DNA from: Peribacillus simplex
Lineage (GTDB): Bacteria > Bacillota > Bacilli > Bacillales > DSM-1321
Direction: 5' to 3'
Length of the DNA: 64,000 nucleotides
NCBI RefSeq assembly: GCF_030123325.1
Contig: NZ_CP126106.1
Span: forward strand, 462,001 to 526,000
Both the position numbers and the translations under genes were made by a program. Positions 52,689-60,077 of the stretch are shown in pieces. The number at the start of each line of letters is the position of its first letter. Within the stretch, counting starts at the first letter, position 1. The notes under the pieces are model-generated. The model searched no databases, was not told where the DNA came from, and saw only the letters and a program-made list of their open reading frames with translations.

Positions 52689-52744
52689 AAAGAGACACTC
52701 TCTTTCCAGTGAAGGGAGTGTCTGTTCAATAAGGGGGAATGGAC

Positions 52745-54247
52745 ATGGGCACGCAACTAGAAATGAAGAAGATTTCGATTGAATTTCCGGGGGTGAAGGC
52801 GCTGAGTGAAGTTGATTTTTCCGTACAATCAGGGACAGCCCACGCATTGGTCGGTGCAAACGGAGCAGGGAAATCGACATTAATGAAAGTTTTATCGGGA
52901 GCCCATGTTCATTATTCAGGTGACATTTTCATTGATGGGGTGAGGCGGGATATCCTCTCGCCAAAAGCGGCTCAGGAACAAGGCATTCAAATTGTTTATC
53001 AGGAAGTGGATACAGCCCTAATCCCTTACTTAACGGTTGGGGAAAATGTAATGTTGAATGATATGGTCCAAAACATGGGAAAAAAACAGAGGGTCCGATG
53101 GAAAGAGCTGCACAAACGAGCCTCTTATATTCTTGAAGATATGAAAATTCGTGTCCCTTCGAAAAAGCTGGTAACAGACCTTACCTTGGCTGAAAAACAG
53201 ATGGTCCTGATAGCAAGAGCTGTTTCGACAGAATGTAAGTTCCTGATTCTCGATGAGCCAACTGCTCCGTTAAGTCATACGGAAACGACAGAACTTTTTC
53301 GAATTGTAAATGAATTAAAGCAAAAAGGCGTGGGAATCATTTTCATTTCACATCGTCTGCCTGAGATCTTTGAAATCTGTGAGGAAATTACGATCATGAG
53401 GAATGGGGAGCGTGTCACTTGTCGAAAGAAGGAGGACATAACCCGTAACGAAGTCGTAGAGAATATGCTCGGGAAAACCATGGATGAACAGTTTCCAGAA
53501 GTGAATGCTTCGATCGGAGACGTCATTCTGGAAGTGAACGGATTGTCAGATGCCGTGAAAGTCAAGAATGTCAGTCTGAACATTAAAGCAGGCGAGATAA
53601 TCGGCTTGGCAGGGTTGGTCGGGGCGGGAAAAACGGAGCTGTGTAAAACCCTTTTCGGTCATACTTCGATAACAACGGGGGAAGTGATCTTGAATGGTCG
53701 AAAGCTTTCTTTGAAATCACCGCACGTAGCAGTAAACAGCGGTCTGGCACTTGTACCTGAGGAACGCAGGAAAGAAGGGGTCCTCGTTCAGGAATCAGTC
53801 TCGGCGAACTTGACTGCAGCCAGTCTCGGCAAATTCTGTAAGACGTTCAGTTTCGTGGATCGTAAGGCTGAAAAGGAAAAGGCGAAGGAAATGATCGCAA
53901 GTCTCGGCATTAAAACTCCTTCAGGGGAAGTGAATGTCGAAAACCTTTCAGGTGGTAACCAACAAAAAGTTGCCATCGGAAAATGGCTTATGGCCGATGC
54001 GGATGTATACATATTCGATGAACCAACCAAAGGGGTCGATGTTGGAGCCAAAAAGGATATATTCGAATTGATTGCAAAGCTTGCAAGGAATGGGAAAGCG
54101 ATCATTTATGCATCATCCGAGCTTTCCGAAATCATTGGCATTACCAACCGGACATATGTGTTATATGACGGGAGCACTGTCATCGAACTAGAAACGAACA
54201 AAACGAATGAAGAAGAACTACTATTCTATTCAACAGGAGGAAAATAG
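52745..54247 (+). CDS. RbsA-type duplicated ABC ATPase
   Basis: The 500-residue protein has two ATPase halves. Half 1: Walker A G-A-N-G-A-G-K-S-T (about 37), the degenerate signature L-T-L-A-E-K-Q-M-V-L-I-A-R and Walker B F-L-I-L-D-E-P. Half 2: G-L-V-G-A-G-K-T-E (about 292), L-S-G-G-N-Q-Q-K-V and Y-I-F-D-E-P-T-K-G-V-D. ATG 52745 fits the GGGGG site better than the ATG six bases before. It energises the permease that follows. Confidence 0.9.
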   Translation: MGTQLEMKKISIEFPGVKALSEVDFSVQSGTAHALVGANGAGKSTLMKVLSGAHVHYSGDIFIDGVRRDILSPKAAQEQGIQIVYQEVDTALIPYLTVGENVMLNDMVQNMGKKQRVRWKELHKRASYILEDMKIRVPSKKLVTDLTLAEKQMVLIARAVSTECKFLILDEPTAPLSHTETTELFRIVNELKQKGVGIIFISHRLPEIFEICEEITIMRNGERVTCRKKEDITRNEVVENMLGKTMDEQFPEVNASIGDVILEVNGLSDAVKVKNVSLNIKAGEIIGLAGLVGAGKTELCKTLFGHTSITTGEVILNGRKLSLKSPHVAVNSGLALVPEERRKEGVLVQESVSANLTAASLGKFCKTFSFVDRKAEKEKAKEMIASLGIKTPSGEVNVENLSGGNQQKVAIGKWLMADADVYIFDEPTKGVDVGAKKDIFELIAKLARNGKAIIYASSELSEIIGITNRTYVLYDGSTVIELETNKTNEEELLFYSTGGK

Positions 54248-54248
54248 G

Positions 54249-55253
54249 ATGAGCATACCCATTCCTGTTACACAAACAGCGAAAGCGAAGAAAAAGCTGG
54301 AACTATTCGACTTTTTCTATAAATACGGCACAATATTGACGATTATCATTCTGATTGGGATTTTTGCCGTGTCCAATCCATCTTTCATTCAAACTACTAA
54401 TCTGGTCAACATCCTGCGTTCCATTTCAATCGTGACCATCATTGCGATCGGCATTACGATATCCCTGACGGTGGATGGCTTCGACCTTTCCGTCGGCTCC
54501 GTCGCATCATTGGCCAATGCCATCGTCATATCAATGTTCGTCTGGTTTTCGCAGGATACATTAATCGCCATATTAGCTGCTATCGGCGCCTCGCTTGTCG
54601 TAGGGGCTTTGAATTCATTCATGATCGTTAAATTGAGAATTCCCGACATGCTGATGACATTGGCTACCATGTTCATTATCCAGGGAATTGCCCTTACTTA
54701 TACAAAAGGGGCAACGGTTTCGCAAAATATGGTCATGCCCGACGGAACATTCGCAACAGGACTGATCAGTCCATTTTTCGCCAAAATTGGCCAGGTACCA
54801 TGGATAATCCTGATCATGGCAGTCATTGTGATTGCGACCCATATCTTTTTGACTTATACGAAGCATGGTCGTTATATGTACATTATTGGTGGAAATAAGG
54901 AAGCGGCGAGACTTTCCGGGATATCGGTCAATAAATACAAAATCCTTGCCTATCTGCTTTCAGCCCTATTAGCTGCAATCGGGGGGATTGTTCTAGCTTC
55001 AAGGGTCATGACCTCGGAAATCAATTCAGGTTCCCCCTATTTAATGGACGCCGTTGCAGCAGCCTTCATTGGCTCCTCCGTTTTAGGAGCGGGAAAACCG
55101 AATGCCTTTGGAACCTTTGTCGGTGCAGTCCTGATCGGAATCCTTCAAAATGGTTTGATCATGATGTCCGTTCCGTATTATGCGATGGATATCGTCAAAG
55201 GAACAGTGCTGGCCCTTGCGCTCGCGGTAACCTATTACAAACAAAAACACTAA
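54249..55253 (+). CDS. RbsC-type ABC permease
   Basis: The 334-residue permease has about ten membrane helices. The family motif is L-T-V-D-G-F-D-L-S-V-G-S-V-A (about 75), and G-G-N-K-E-A-A-R-L-S-G-I near 212 is the coupling region. ATG 54249 follows AGGAGGAAA; the longer frame from 54207 overlaps the ATPase. The third transporter subunit of the SAM-regulated operon. Its 3' third is duplicated in decayed form at 56855-57217. Confidence 0.88.
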   Translation: MSIPIPVTQTAKAKKKLELFDFFYKYGTILTIIILIGIFAVSNPSFIQTTNLVNILRSISIVTIIAIGITISLTVDGFDLSVGSVASLANAIVISMFVWFSQDTLIAILAAIGASLVVGALNSFMIVKLRIPDMLMTLATMFIIQGIALTYTKGATVSQNMVMPDGTFATGLISPFFAKIGQVPWIILIMAVIVIATHIFLTYTKHGRYMYIIGGNKEAARLSGISVNKYKILAYLLSALLAAIGGIVLASRVMTSEINSGSPYLMDAVAAAFIGSSVLGAGKPNAFGTFVGAVLIGILQNGLIMMSVPYYAMDIVKGTVLALALAVTYYKQKH

Positions 55254-55311
55254 AATGGTTTCGTCCCGTTAATCTACAGAAATCCTATAATTGTGAATTT
55301 TGAAGATTGAT

Positions 55312-55343
55312 AAAAATCCTGTTGGAATGCAACAGGATTTTTT
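55312..55343 (+). terminator. Terminator of the SAM-regulated transporter operon
   Basis: Stem AAAAATCCTGTT / AACAGGATTTTTT with a seven-base loop. Confidence 0.9.
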
Positions 55344-55538
55344 CCTTTTAAAAAGGGGCGGGCTATGGATATAAATTTTCGCCATCTTACTTAATGATAT
55401 TTATTTACACTAATATGGAGTAGCCACGATAGCGAAACTTAAAAGGGACCTTATTTACCTTTTAATAAGATTGATAATGATCTATTGTAAAGTATGAACA
55501 TTCATACCCTATACTTTTCTAAAGGAGAGTGTAAACTT

Positions 55539-55904
55539 ATGCGCGAAACCTGTGTTCCGACTGGCGTGAAACCAAATGACACTGGCTTTGGATATACGTT
55601 GTCTTTAATAGGCGGCAAATATAAAATGATCATAATGTATTGGCTGTCTGAAAATAAGGTTATGCGGCATAATCAGCTGAAGCGAAGTATCGGTACCATT
55701 TCATTTAAAACGCTAAGCATCATGTTAAAAGAGTTGGAGGCTGACGGTCTTGTCATACGCAAGGAATTTCCCCAAATACCTCCAAAAGTAGAATATTCAT
55801 TATCTGAACGTGGTCTATCTCTCATTCCATTGTTAAATATGATGTGCGAGTGGGGAGAGAAAAACAGTTTGCAAGCTCAGGAGACTGTACAGCCGAAGGT
55901 GTAG
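55539..55904 (+). CDS. HxlR-family redox-type regulator
   Basis: The 121-residue DUF24 winged-helix regulator starts at ATG 55539 after AAAGGAGAG. It carries the family core L-I-G-G-K-Y-K-M-I-I-M-Y-W-L, I-S-F-K-T-L-S-I-M-L-K-E-L-E-A-D-G-L-V and P-P-K-V-E-Y-S-L-S-E-R-G. A cysteine at position 5 and another late (M-C-E-W) match the quinone- and disulfide-sensing members such as YodB and HypR. It faces the oxidoreductase gene and probably controls it. Confidence 0.85.
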   Translation: MRETCVPTGVKPNDTGFGYTLSLIGGKYKMIIMYWLSENKVMRHNQLKRSIGTISFKTLSIMLKELEADGLVIRKEFPQIPPKVEYSLSERGLSLIPLLNMMCEWGEKNSLQAQETVQPKV

Positions 55905-55922
55905 CCATTTTGATTAAATCAA

Positions 55923-55955
55923 AAGAAGTATTTCCTTAACAAGGAAATACTTCTT
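55923..55955. terminator. Bidirectional terminator between HxlR and oxidoreductase genes
   Basis: Perfect stem AAGAAGTATTTCCTT / AAGGAAATACTTCTT with a three-base loop, between convergent genes. Confidence 0.85.
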
Positions 55956-55970
55956 CAATGAAACCGCCTA

Positions 55971-56501
55971 TTAAAGGTTGTCAACAAAATACAAATAATC
56001 TTGTGCGCTTTTTTCCAATTCGCTTGCAGGCGGCTCATTTTCAGCACCATAAAACGCAAAGAATGAACGATAATCTGCATTACAGTATAGGAAGGTAGTT
56101 TCAAAGGGAGATAATAAATGTTCAAGTGTATAGCGATATCTTCCATCTTCACGATAATCCTCTTTGTTAATCCCGGCAGAGACAGCTAAAGCAGCTTTGC
56201 GATCCTTTAATTTATCGCCTCCATTTGTACCATAAGCCCAACCATAAGTAAAAACATCGTCAAGCCATTTTTTTAGGAGAGGCGGACAATTAAACCAATA
56301 AAAAGGGAACTGTAAAACAAGGTTACCATGCGATTCAATTAACTGCTGTTCTTTTTCCGCATTAATATTTCCGTCAGGGTAAACCTTATTCAATTCGTGT
56401 ACTGTATATTTTTCCGGATATTTCTTGAGTTCTTCTACCCACCGCTTATTTATGATGGATGTTTCTAGACTTGGGTGTGATACGATAACAAGAGTCTTCA
56501 A
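55971..56501 (-). CDS. NAD(P)H oxidoreductase of the KefF/MdaB/YwrO flavodoxin-like family
   Basis: The 176-residue flavodoxin-fold quinone reductase shows L-V-I-V-S-H-P-S-L (FMN phosphate loop), V-L-Q-F-P-F-Y-W-F-N-C-P-P-L-L-K-K-W-L-D (about 75) and G-W-A-Y-G-T-N-G-G-D-K-L. TTG 56501 is taken as start because AAGGAGGAG lies six bases before it. The in-frame ATG at 56546 would add 15 residues without a site. Reduces quinones with two electrons and so removes the likely inducer of the neighbouring HxlR protein. Confidence 0.83.
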   Translation of the reverse strand: MKTLVIVSHPSLETSIINKRWVEELKKYPEKYTVHELNKVYPDGNINAEKEQQLIESHGNLVLQFPFYWFNCPPLLKKWLDDVFTYGWAYGTNGGDKLKDRKAALAVSAGINKEDYREDGRYRYTLEHLLSPFETTFLYCNADYRSFFAFYGAENEPPASELEKSAQDYLYFVDNL

Positions 56502-56557
56502 AGACTTCTCCTCCTTAATTTTATTTATGTTAAGTATAAAGTCCACCCTGCAAGTAT

Positions 56558-56588
56558 GTAAGTATGCACTTTTAGTATAGGTACTTAC
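56558..56588. promoter_or_regulatory. Dyad in the oxidoreductase promoter region
   Basis: GTAAGTA (56558-56564) - 17 bases - TACTTAC (56582-56588), a candidate HxlR-type operator upstream of the TTG start on the minus strand. The adjacent CTAAAGGAGAGTGTAAA is identical to the leader of the HxlR gene at about 55518-55535, so this flank is a partial copy of that leader. Confidence 0.45.
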
Positions 56589-56653
56589 CTAAAGGAGAGT
56601 GTAAAGCAGGTATAACTAAAAAAACGATCTGTAAATTCCGATATGAGGAAGAT

Positions 56654-56827
56654 ATTAATAAGGGAATCTTAAAAGGTCAGATAGACACGCTCTTCCTGCC
56701 ACTTTTACATAGGAGGGATATGTACGGCTTTGAATTAGCCCAAATTGTTCGTGAAGAAAATATTACAGACTTACATCAGTGGGTGAAGAAGGCTTTAAAC
56801 AAAGGCGCTTGGAATGGGAATTTGTAA
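56654..56827 (+). pseudogene. Truncated PadR-family gene fragment
   Basis: The frame I-N-K-G-I-L-K-G-Q-I-D-T-L-F-L-P-L-L and D-M-Y-G-F-E-L-A-Q-I-V-R-E is a typical PadR N-terminus. It has ATT in place of the start codon and stops after about 58 residues where a complete gene would need over 100. The second half no longer resembles PadR. A dead fragment. Confidence 0.75.
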
Positions 56828-56854
56828 GAGATGTGATTGATTCCTGTTTAGATT

Positions 56855-57217
56855 GGGGGAAATAAGGAAGCGGCTAGACTTTCCGGGATATCAGTTAATA
56901 CGTATTTGATTTCAGCTCTATTTGCTGCAATCGGGGAAATTGTCCTTGCTTCAAGGGACATGAAATCGGAAATCAATTAGAATCCCGCTATTGATGCCGT
57001 CGCGGCAGCCTTCATTGGTTCCTCCGTTTTAGGAGCGGGAAAACCGAATGCCTTTGAAACCTTCATCGGTGCAGTCCTGATCGGAATCCTTCAAAATGGG
57101 CTGATCATGACGTCCGTTCCGTATTATGCGATGGATATATCCTCAAAGGAACAGTGCTTGGCACTTGAGCTAACGTAACCTATTAAAAGCTAAAACACTA
57201 AAATGAATCCGTTAATT
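56855..57217 (+). pseudogene. Decayed duplicate of the RbsC-type permease 3' end
   Basis: From about 56855 the sequence follows 54889-55275 closely. Shared runs include GGAAATAAGGAAGCGGC-like, TTCATTGG-T/C-TCCTCCGTTTTAGGAG and the region through the stop and CACTAAAATG. It carries several deletions and an in-frame stop after E-I-N. It cannot encode a functional permease. It indicates a past duplication of the transporter end. Confidence 0.88.
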
Positions 57218-57338
57218 AAAATGGCTAAGTGATAAATCTGTAGGGGATTTAAGAGGCTGGTAACTAGCGGTAAGTTTTACGAAAGATTAAGAAGAAATAG
57301 GAAGAGGGTTCTTTTTAACCCTCTTTCCAATACACTCT

Positions 57339-57962
57339 CTATATTTTGTTTTTATAAATGACTTTGCTAACATCGTGTCTTACTGTTTTGTGACCTTCTT
57401 TCATTCCTTTCCCCATGGCAATAAGCATAACATCTAAATACCTATCGGAAATGTTTAAGGCTGACTTTAATTGTTCGGAATCATACCCGGACATTGTAAT
57501 GGTTTCAAGACCTGCCTCGTTCGCCAATAAAACTAACGACATTGACGCCATGCTTGCGTCTCTTATTAATTCAACCTTTAAATCTTCTTTTGATTTATTT
57601 AGATAATAATTGATTGCCGCGTTTGTTAGATAATCTCTTACTGATGCGTCAAAATAACCTTTTTGAAATTCATCCTCATGTATCATTATGATATTTTCTT
57701 TTTCAAATGCTTGATAATCACCTAGTATAACAATCAGTAGTGAGGCTTCAATTACCTGTTGTTGATTAAAAGCGATGGGCAGTAACAAATTCTTTAAATA
57801 TGGTTCATCTATAACCAGGTATCGTGTTGCTTGAATATTGTTTCCGTTAGGCGATTTACTGGCTCCTTCAATAAGTGTCGCCAACGTTTCTGGACTAATT
57901 TTATAATGGGGATCATACTGCCTTACGGAACGTCTTTTTTCTATAGTCTCTCTTACACTCAT
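57339..57962 (-). CDS. Nitroreductase-family oxidoreductase
   Basis: The 207-residue FMN-dependent nitroreductase starts with the usual T-I-E-K-R-R-S-V-R-Q-Y-D. S-P-N-G-N-N-I-Q (about 37) and a late M-S-G-Y-D are family features. ATG 57962 follows TGGGAGTGA; the longer frame to 58040 runs through the divergent promoter. It lies back-to-back with an HxlR gene, the layout of the HypR/HypO disulfide and quinone stress pair of B. subtilis. Likely reduces nitro or quinone electrophiles. Confidence 0.85.
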   Translation of the reverse strand: MSVRETIEKRRSVRQYDPHYKISPETLATLIEGASKSPNGNNIQATRYLVIDEPYLKNLLLPIAFNQQQVIEASLLIVILGDYQAFEKENIIMIHEDEFQKGYFDASVRDYLTNAAINYYLNKSKEDLKVELIRDASMASMSLVLLANEAGLETITMSGYDSEQLKSALNISDRYLDVMLIAMGKGMKEGHKTVRHDVSKVIYKNKI

Positions 57963-58034
57963 CGTGTTCACTCCCAATGTTATATTTGCCTTATAATCAG
58001 AGTATAATGGACCCATGATGTAGAAGAAAATAAC

Positions 58035-58067
58035 GCACAATAAAGTGGCATAGCCACCTTTATGTGC
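58035..58067. promoter_or_regulatory. Large dyad between the nitroreductase and HxlR genes
   Basis: Core AAAGTGGC-ATA-GCCACCTTT (58042-58061) within an outer GCAC ... GTGC, a near-perfect 33-bp palindrome in the divergent intergenic region and immediately before the HxlR ribosome binding site. Probable operator of the HxlR protein. Confidence 0.6.
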
Positions 58068-58087
58068 CTATTCAGGAGGAATGAGGA

Positions 58088-58438
58088 ATGAAGAGTCTAA
58101 ATACGGGAATAAATATTTTCATGAATACTGTAGGAGGAAAGTGGAAATGCTTAATCCTCTTTTTTTTGAGTCAAAAACCAATGAGGACAAAAGAGTTTTA
58201 TATTCTAATACCGGCCATAACCCAGAAAGTCTTAACCGACCAATTAAAGCAGCTGGAAAGAGATGGGCTTGTCCGAAGAGAAGTATATAAAGTAGTACCA
58301 CCAAAAGTAGAATACAGTTTAACTGAGTTAGGTCAATCATTTGTACCTGTATTAAATACAATGTGTGAATGGGGCACTACATATGCAGTCGAACAAAACC
58401 TCGAAAGACAAGATCAAATTTGTCGTCATCATAAATAA
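58088..58438 (+). CDS. HxlR-family regulator divergent from a nitroreductase
   Basis: The 116-residue DUF24 protein shows V-G-G-K-W-K-C-L-I-L-F-F-L (Cys21), P-A-I-T-Q-K-V-L-T-D-Q-L-K-Q-L-E-R-D-G-L-V and P-P-K-V-E-Y-S-L-T-E-L-G. AGGAGGAATGAGG precedes the ATG. It lacks the N-terminal cysteine of YodB-type sensors, but Cys21 sits at the helix that binds DNA or ligand. Likely regulates the divergent nitroreductase gene and itself. Confidence 0.86.
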   Translation: MKSLNTGINIFMNTVGGKWKCLILFFLSQKPMRTKEFYILIPAITQKVLTDQLKQLERDGLVRREVYKVVPPKVEYSLTELGQSFVPVLNTMCEWGTTYAVEQNLERQDQICRHHK

Positions 58439-58652
58439 GTAAGTAAGATCTGCATCAACTAGGAGTATGGATTTTTTTACAAGTTCAGTAAGGCAAGCAG
58501 AATTTAATACTTTATTAGAGGAAATGTCTTTAAGATAACTTTTGGCATTCTCTCTAAAGATTGTATTAAGCTAACAGGTGCTTTTACTTTAAAGTTGCTT
58601 TGCCCCGCCCCGCTCTTTTTTTAGTGTAACGGTTAGTTGCATAAGATTTTTT

Positions 58653-58681
58653 TTGCTTTATAATTAGTACCAGGTTTTAAT
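58653..58681 (+). promoter_or_regulatory. fabH promoter with overlapping FapR operator
   Basis: TTGCTT (58653-58658) - 17 - TTTAAT (58676-58681). ATTAGTACCAGGTTTTAAT at 58663-58681 matches the FapR box (TTAGTACC-N-GNTANTAA). It covers the spacer and -10, so FapR would block RNA polymerase until malonyl-CoA releases it. Confidence 0.82.
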
Positions 58682-58728
58682 ATCAAGTTATAAAATGATG
58701 CAATTCATACACACGAGGTGGCTATTCT

Positions 58729-59712
58729 ATGTTCAAATCCAAAGCACGTATTACTGCGATAGGTTCGTATGTTCCTGAAAAAAGGTTAACAAATAAAGAC
58801 TTAGAAAAAATGGTTGAAACCAATGATGAATGGATTGTTAAACGTACCGGTATTAAAGAACGAAGAATTGCACATGAAGAGGAGTTTACTAGTGATATAG
58901 GTTATAAAGCTGTAAAGGATTTAATGGAACGGTATGATAAATCTGTCGAAGATGTTGATATGATCATTGTCTGTACCTTTACACCTGATTTCAACACTCC
59001 AAGTGTAGCATCTTTAATCCAAGCAAAGCTAGGTATTAAGAATACTGGAGCTATTGATTTAAACGCTGCCTGTGCAGGATTTACTTATGGGCTGCATGTA
59101 GCTAATGGATTAGTAACATCGGGATTAAATAAGAAAATCCTAGTTATTGGAGCGGATACTTTATCAAAACTTATGGACTATGAGGATCGAGCCACTTGTA
59201 TTTTATTTGGAGATGGCGGAGGAGCAGTTCTTGTAGAATATGATGAAAGACAGCCAAGTTTTCTTTCTTCACATTTATATTCGGAGGGTGAAGGCGGAAA
59301 ACATTTATATAGTACAAACCTATCGACACGCATAAATGGTGAAGACTTAAATGATAGCGGCAACCTTGTACAAAATGGACGTGAGGTTTATAAATGGGCT
59401 GTCACGACCGTTCCAAAAGGAATGCAAACTGTGATGAAAAATGCCGAATATCAATTGAATGATGTTGATTGGTTCGTACCGCATAGTGCAAATTTAAGAA
59501 TGATCGAGTCAATATGTGAAAGAAGCGGCTTTCCAATCGAGCGAACTCTATATAGCTTAGTGGAGTATGGAAATACTTCTTCAGCAACAATTCCATTATC
59601 TTTGGAAATAGGGATAAAAGAAGGGAAGCTCAGTGGTGGTGAGAAAATTTTATTATATGGTTTCGGCGGCGGATTAGCTCAAGCTGGATTGCTTATCGAT
59701 TGGACCCTATAA
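58729..59712 (+). CDS. fabH: Beta-ketoacyl-ACP synthase III (FabH)
   Basis: The 327-residue KAS III enzyme condenses an acyl-CoA primer with malonyl-ACP to start fatty acid synthesis. The catalytic triad is Cys115 (N-A-A-C-A-G-F), His of V-P-H-S-A-N-L-R-M (about 252) and Asn of Y-G-N-T-S-S-A-T (about 282). The ending G-F-G-G-G-L-A-Q-A-G is typical. It is monocistronic with a FapR box, as for the second B. subtilis copy (fabHB, yhfB), and no fabF follows. Confidence 0.92.
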   Translation: MFKSKARITAIGSYVPEKRLTNKDLEKMVETNDEWIVKRTGIKERRIAHEEEFTSDIGYKAVKDLMERYDKSVEDVDMIIVCTFTPDFNTPSVASLIQAKLGIKNTGAIDLNAACAGFTYGLHVANGLVTSGLNKKILVIGADTLSKLMDYEDRATCILFGDGGGAVLVEYDERQPSFLSSHLYSEGEGGKHLYSTNLSTRINGEDLNDSGNLVQNGREVYKWAVTTVPKGMQTVMKNAEYQLNDVDWFVPHSANLRMIESICERSGFPIERTLYSLVEYGNTSSATIPLSLEIGIKEGKLSGGEKILLYGFGGGLAQAGLLIDWTL

Positions 59713-59749
59713 AGCTATTTTCTACAACCGATAACTGAGTTTGCACATT

Positions 59750-59777
59750 AAGAAGGCCTCTCATTGGGGGCCTTCTT
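59750..59777 (+). terminator. Terminator of fabH
   Basis: Stem AAGAAGGCC / GGCCTTCTT with a ten-base loop. Confidence 0.8.
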
Positions 59778-59869
59778 ATGTTATGACTCTCCATAGGTAT
59801 GTCCCAACATCCTTTTTCAAAAACAGAACCTTTGAACTGAAGCGTACCATAATGTTAGGCATTTAGAGG

Positions 59870-59912
59870 GGCATGAACCCGGTTATCTACCGGGCTCATG
59901 CCTTTTAATTTT
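59870..59912 (+). terminator. Second strong hairpin with T-rich tail
   Basis: Stem GGCATGAACCCGG / CCGGGCTCATGCC followed by TTTTAATTTT. It lies 90 bases past the fabH terminator with no gene between, so it may end a short RNA or read-through transcript. Confidence 0.6.
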
Positions 59913-60023
59913 ACTATGATCAGCTAATAATGGATAAATCCTTCTGGTTCTTTTATGAATTGCAAAGGGTCTATGGGATTTTTCCTTACAGCATGTAAAG
60001 TGTCATTTGTCGTATATTCAGTC

Positions 60024-60056
60024 AAAAAACTGCACCTCCAATTTGGGGTGCAGTTC
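60024..60056 (-). terminator. Terminator of the NCS1 permease gene
   Basis: Stem AACTGCACC / GGTGCAGTT followed on the minus strand by TTTTT. Confidence 0.85.
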
Positions 60057-60077
60057 ATTTTAGTGTTATCTTTTTTC

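Larger units (their letters stand above)
59713..60077. other. Intergenic stretch with three hairpins
   Basis: Contains the fabH terminator, a second plus-strand hairpin at 59870 and the NCS1 permease terminator. No gene is visible. Confidence 0.55.
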
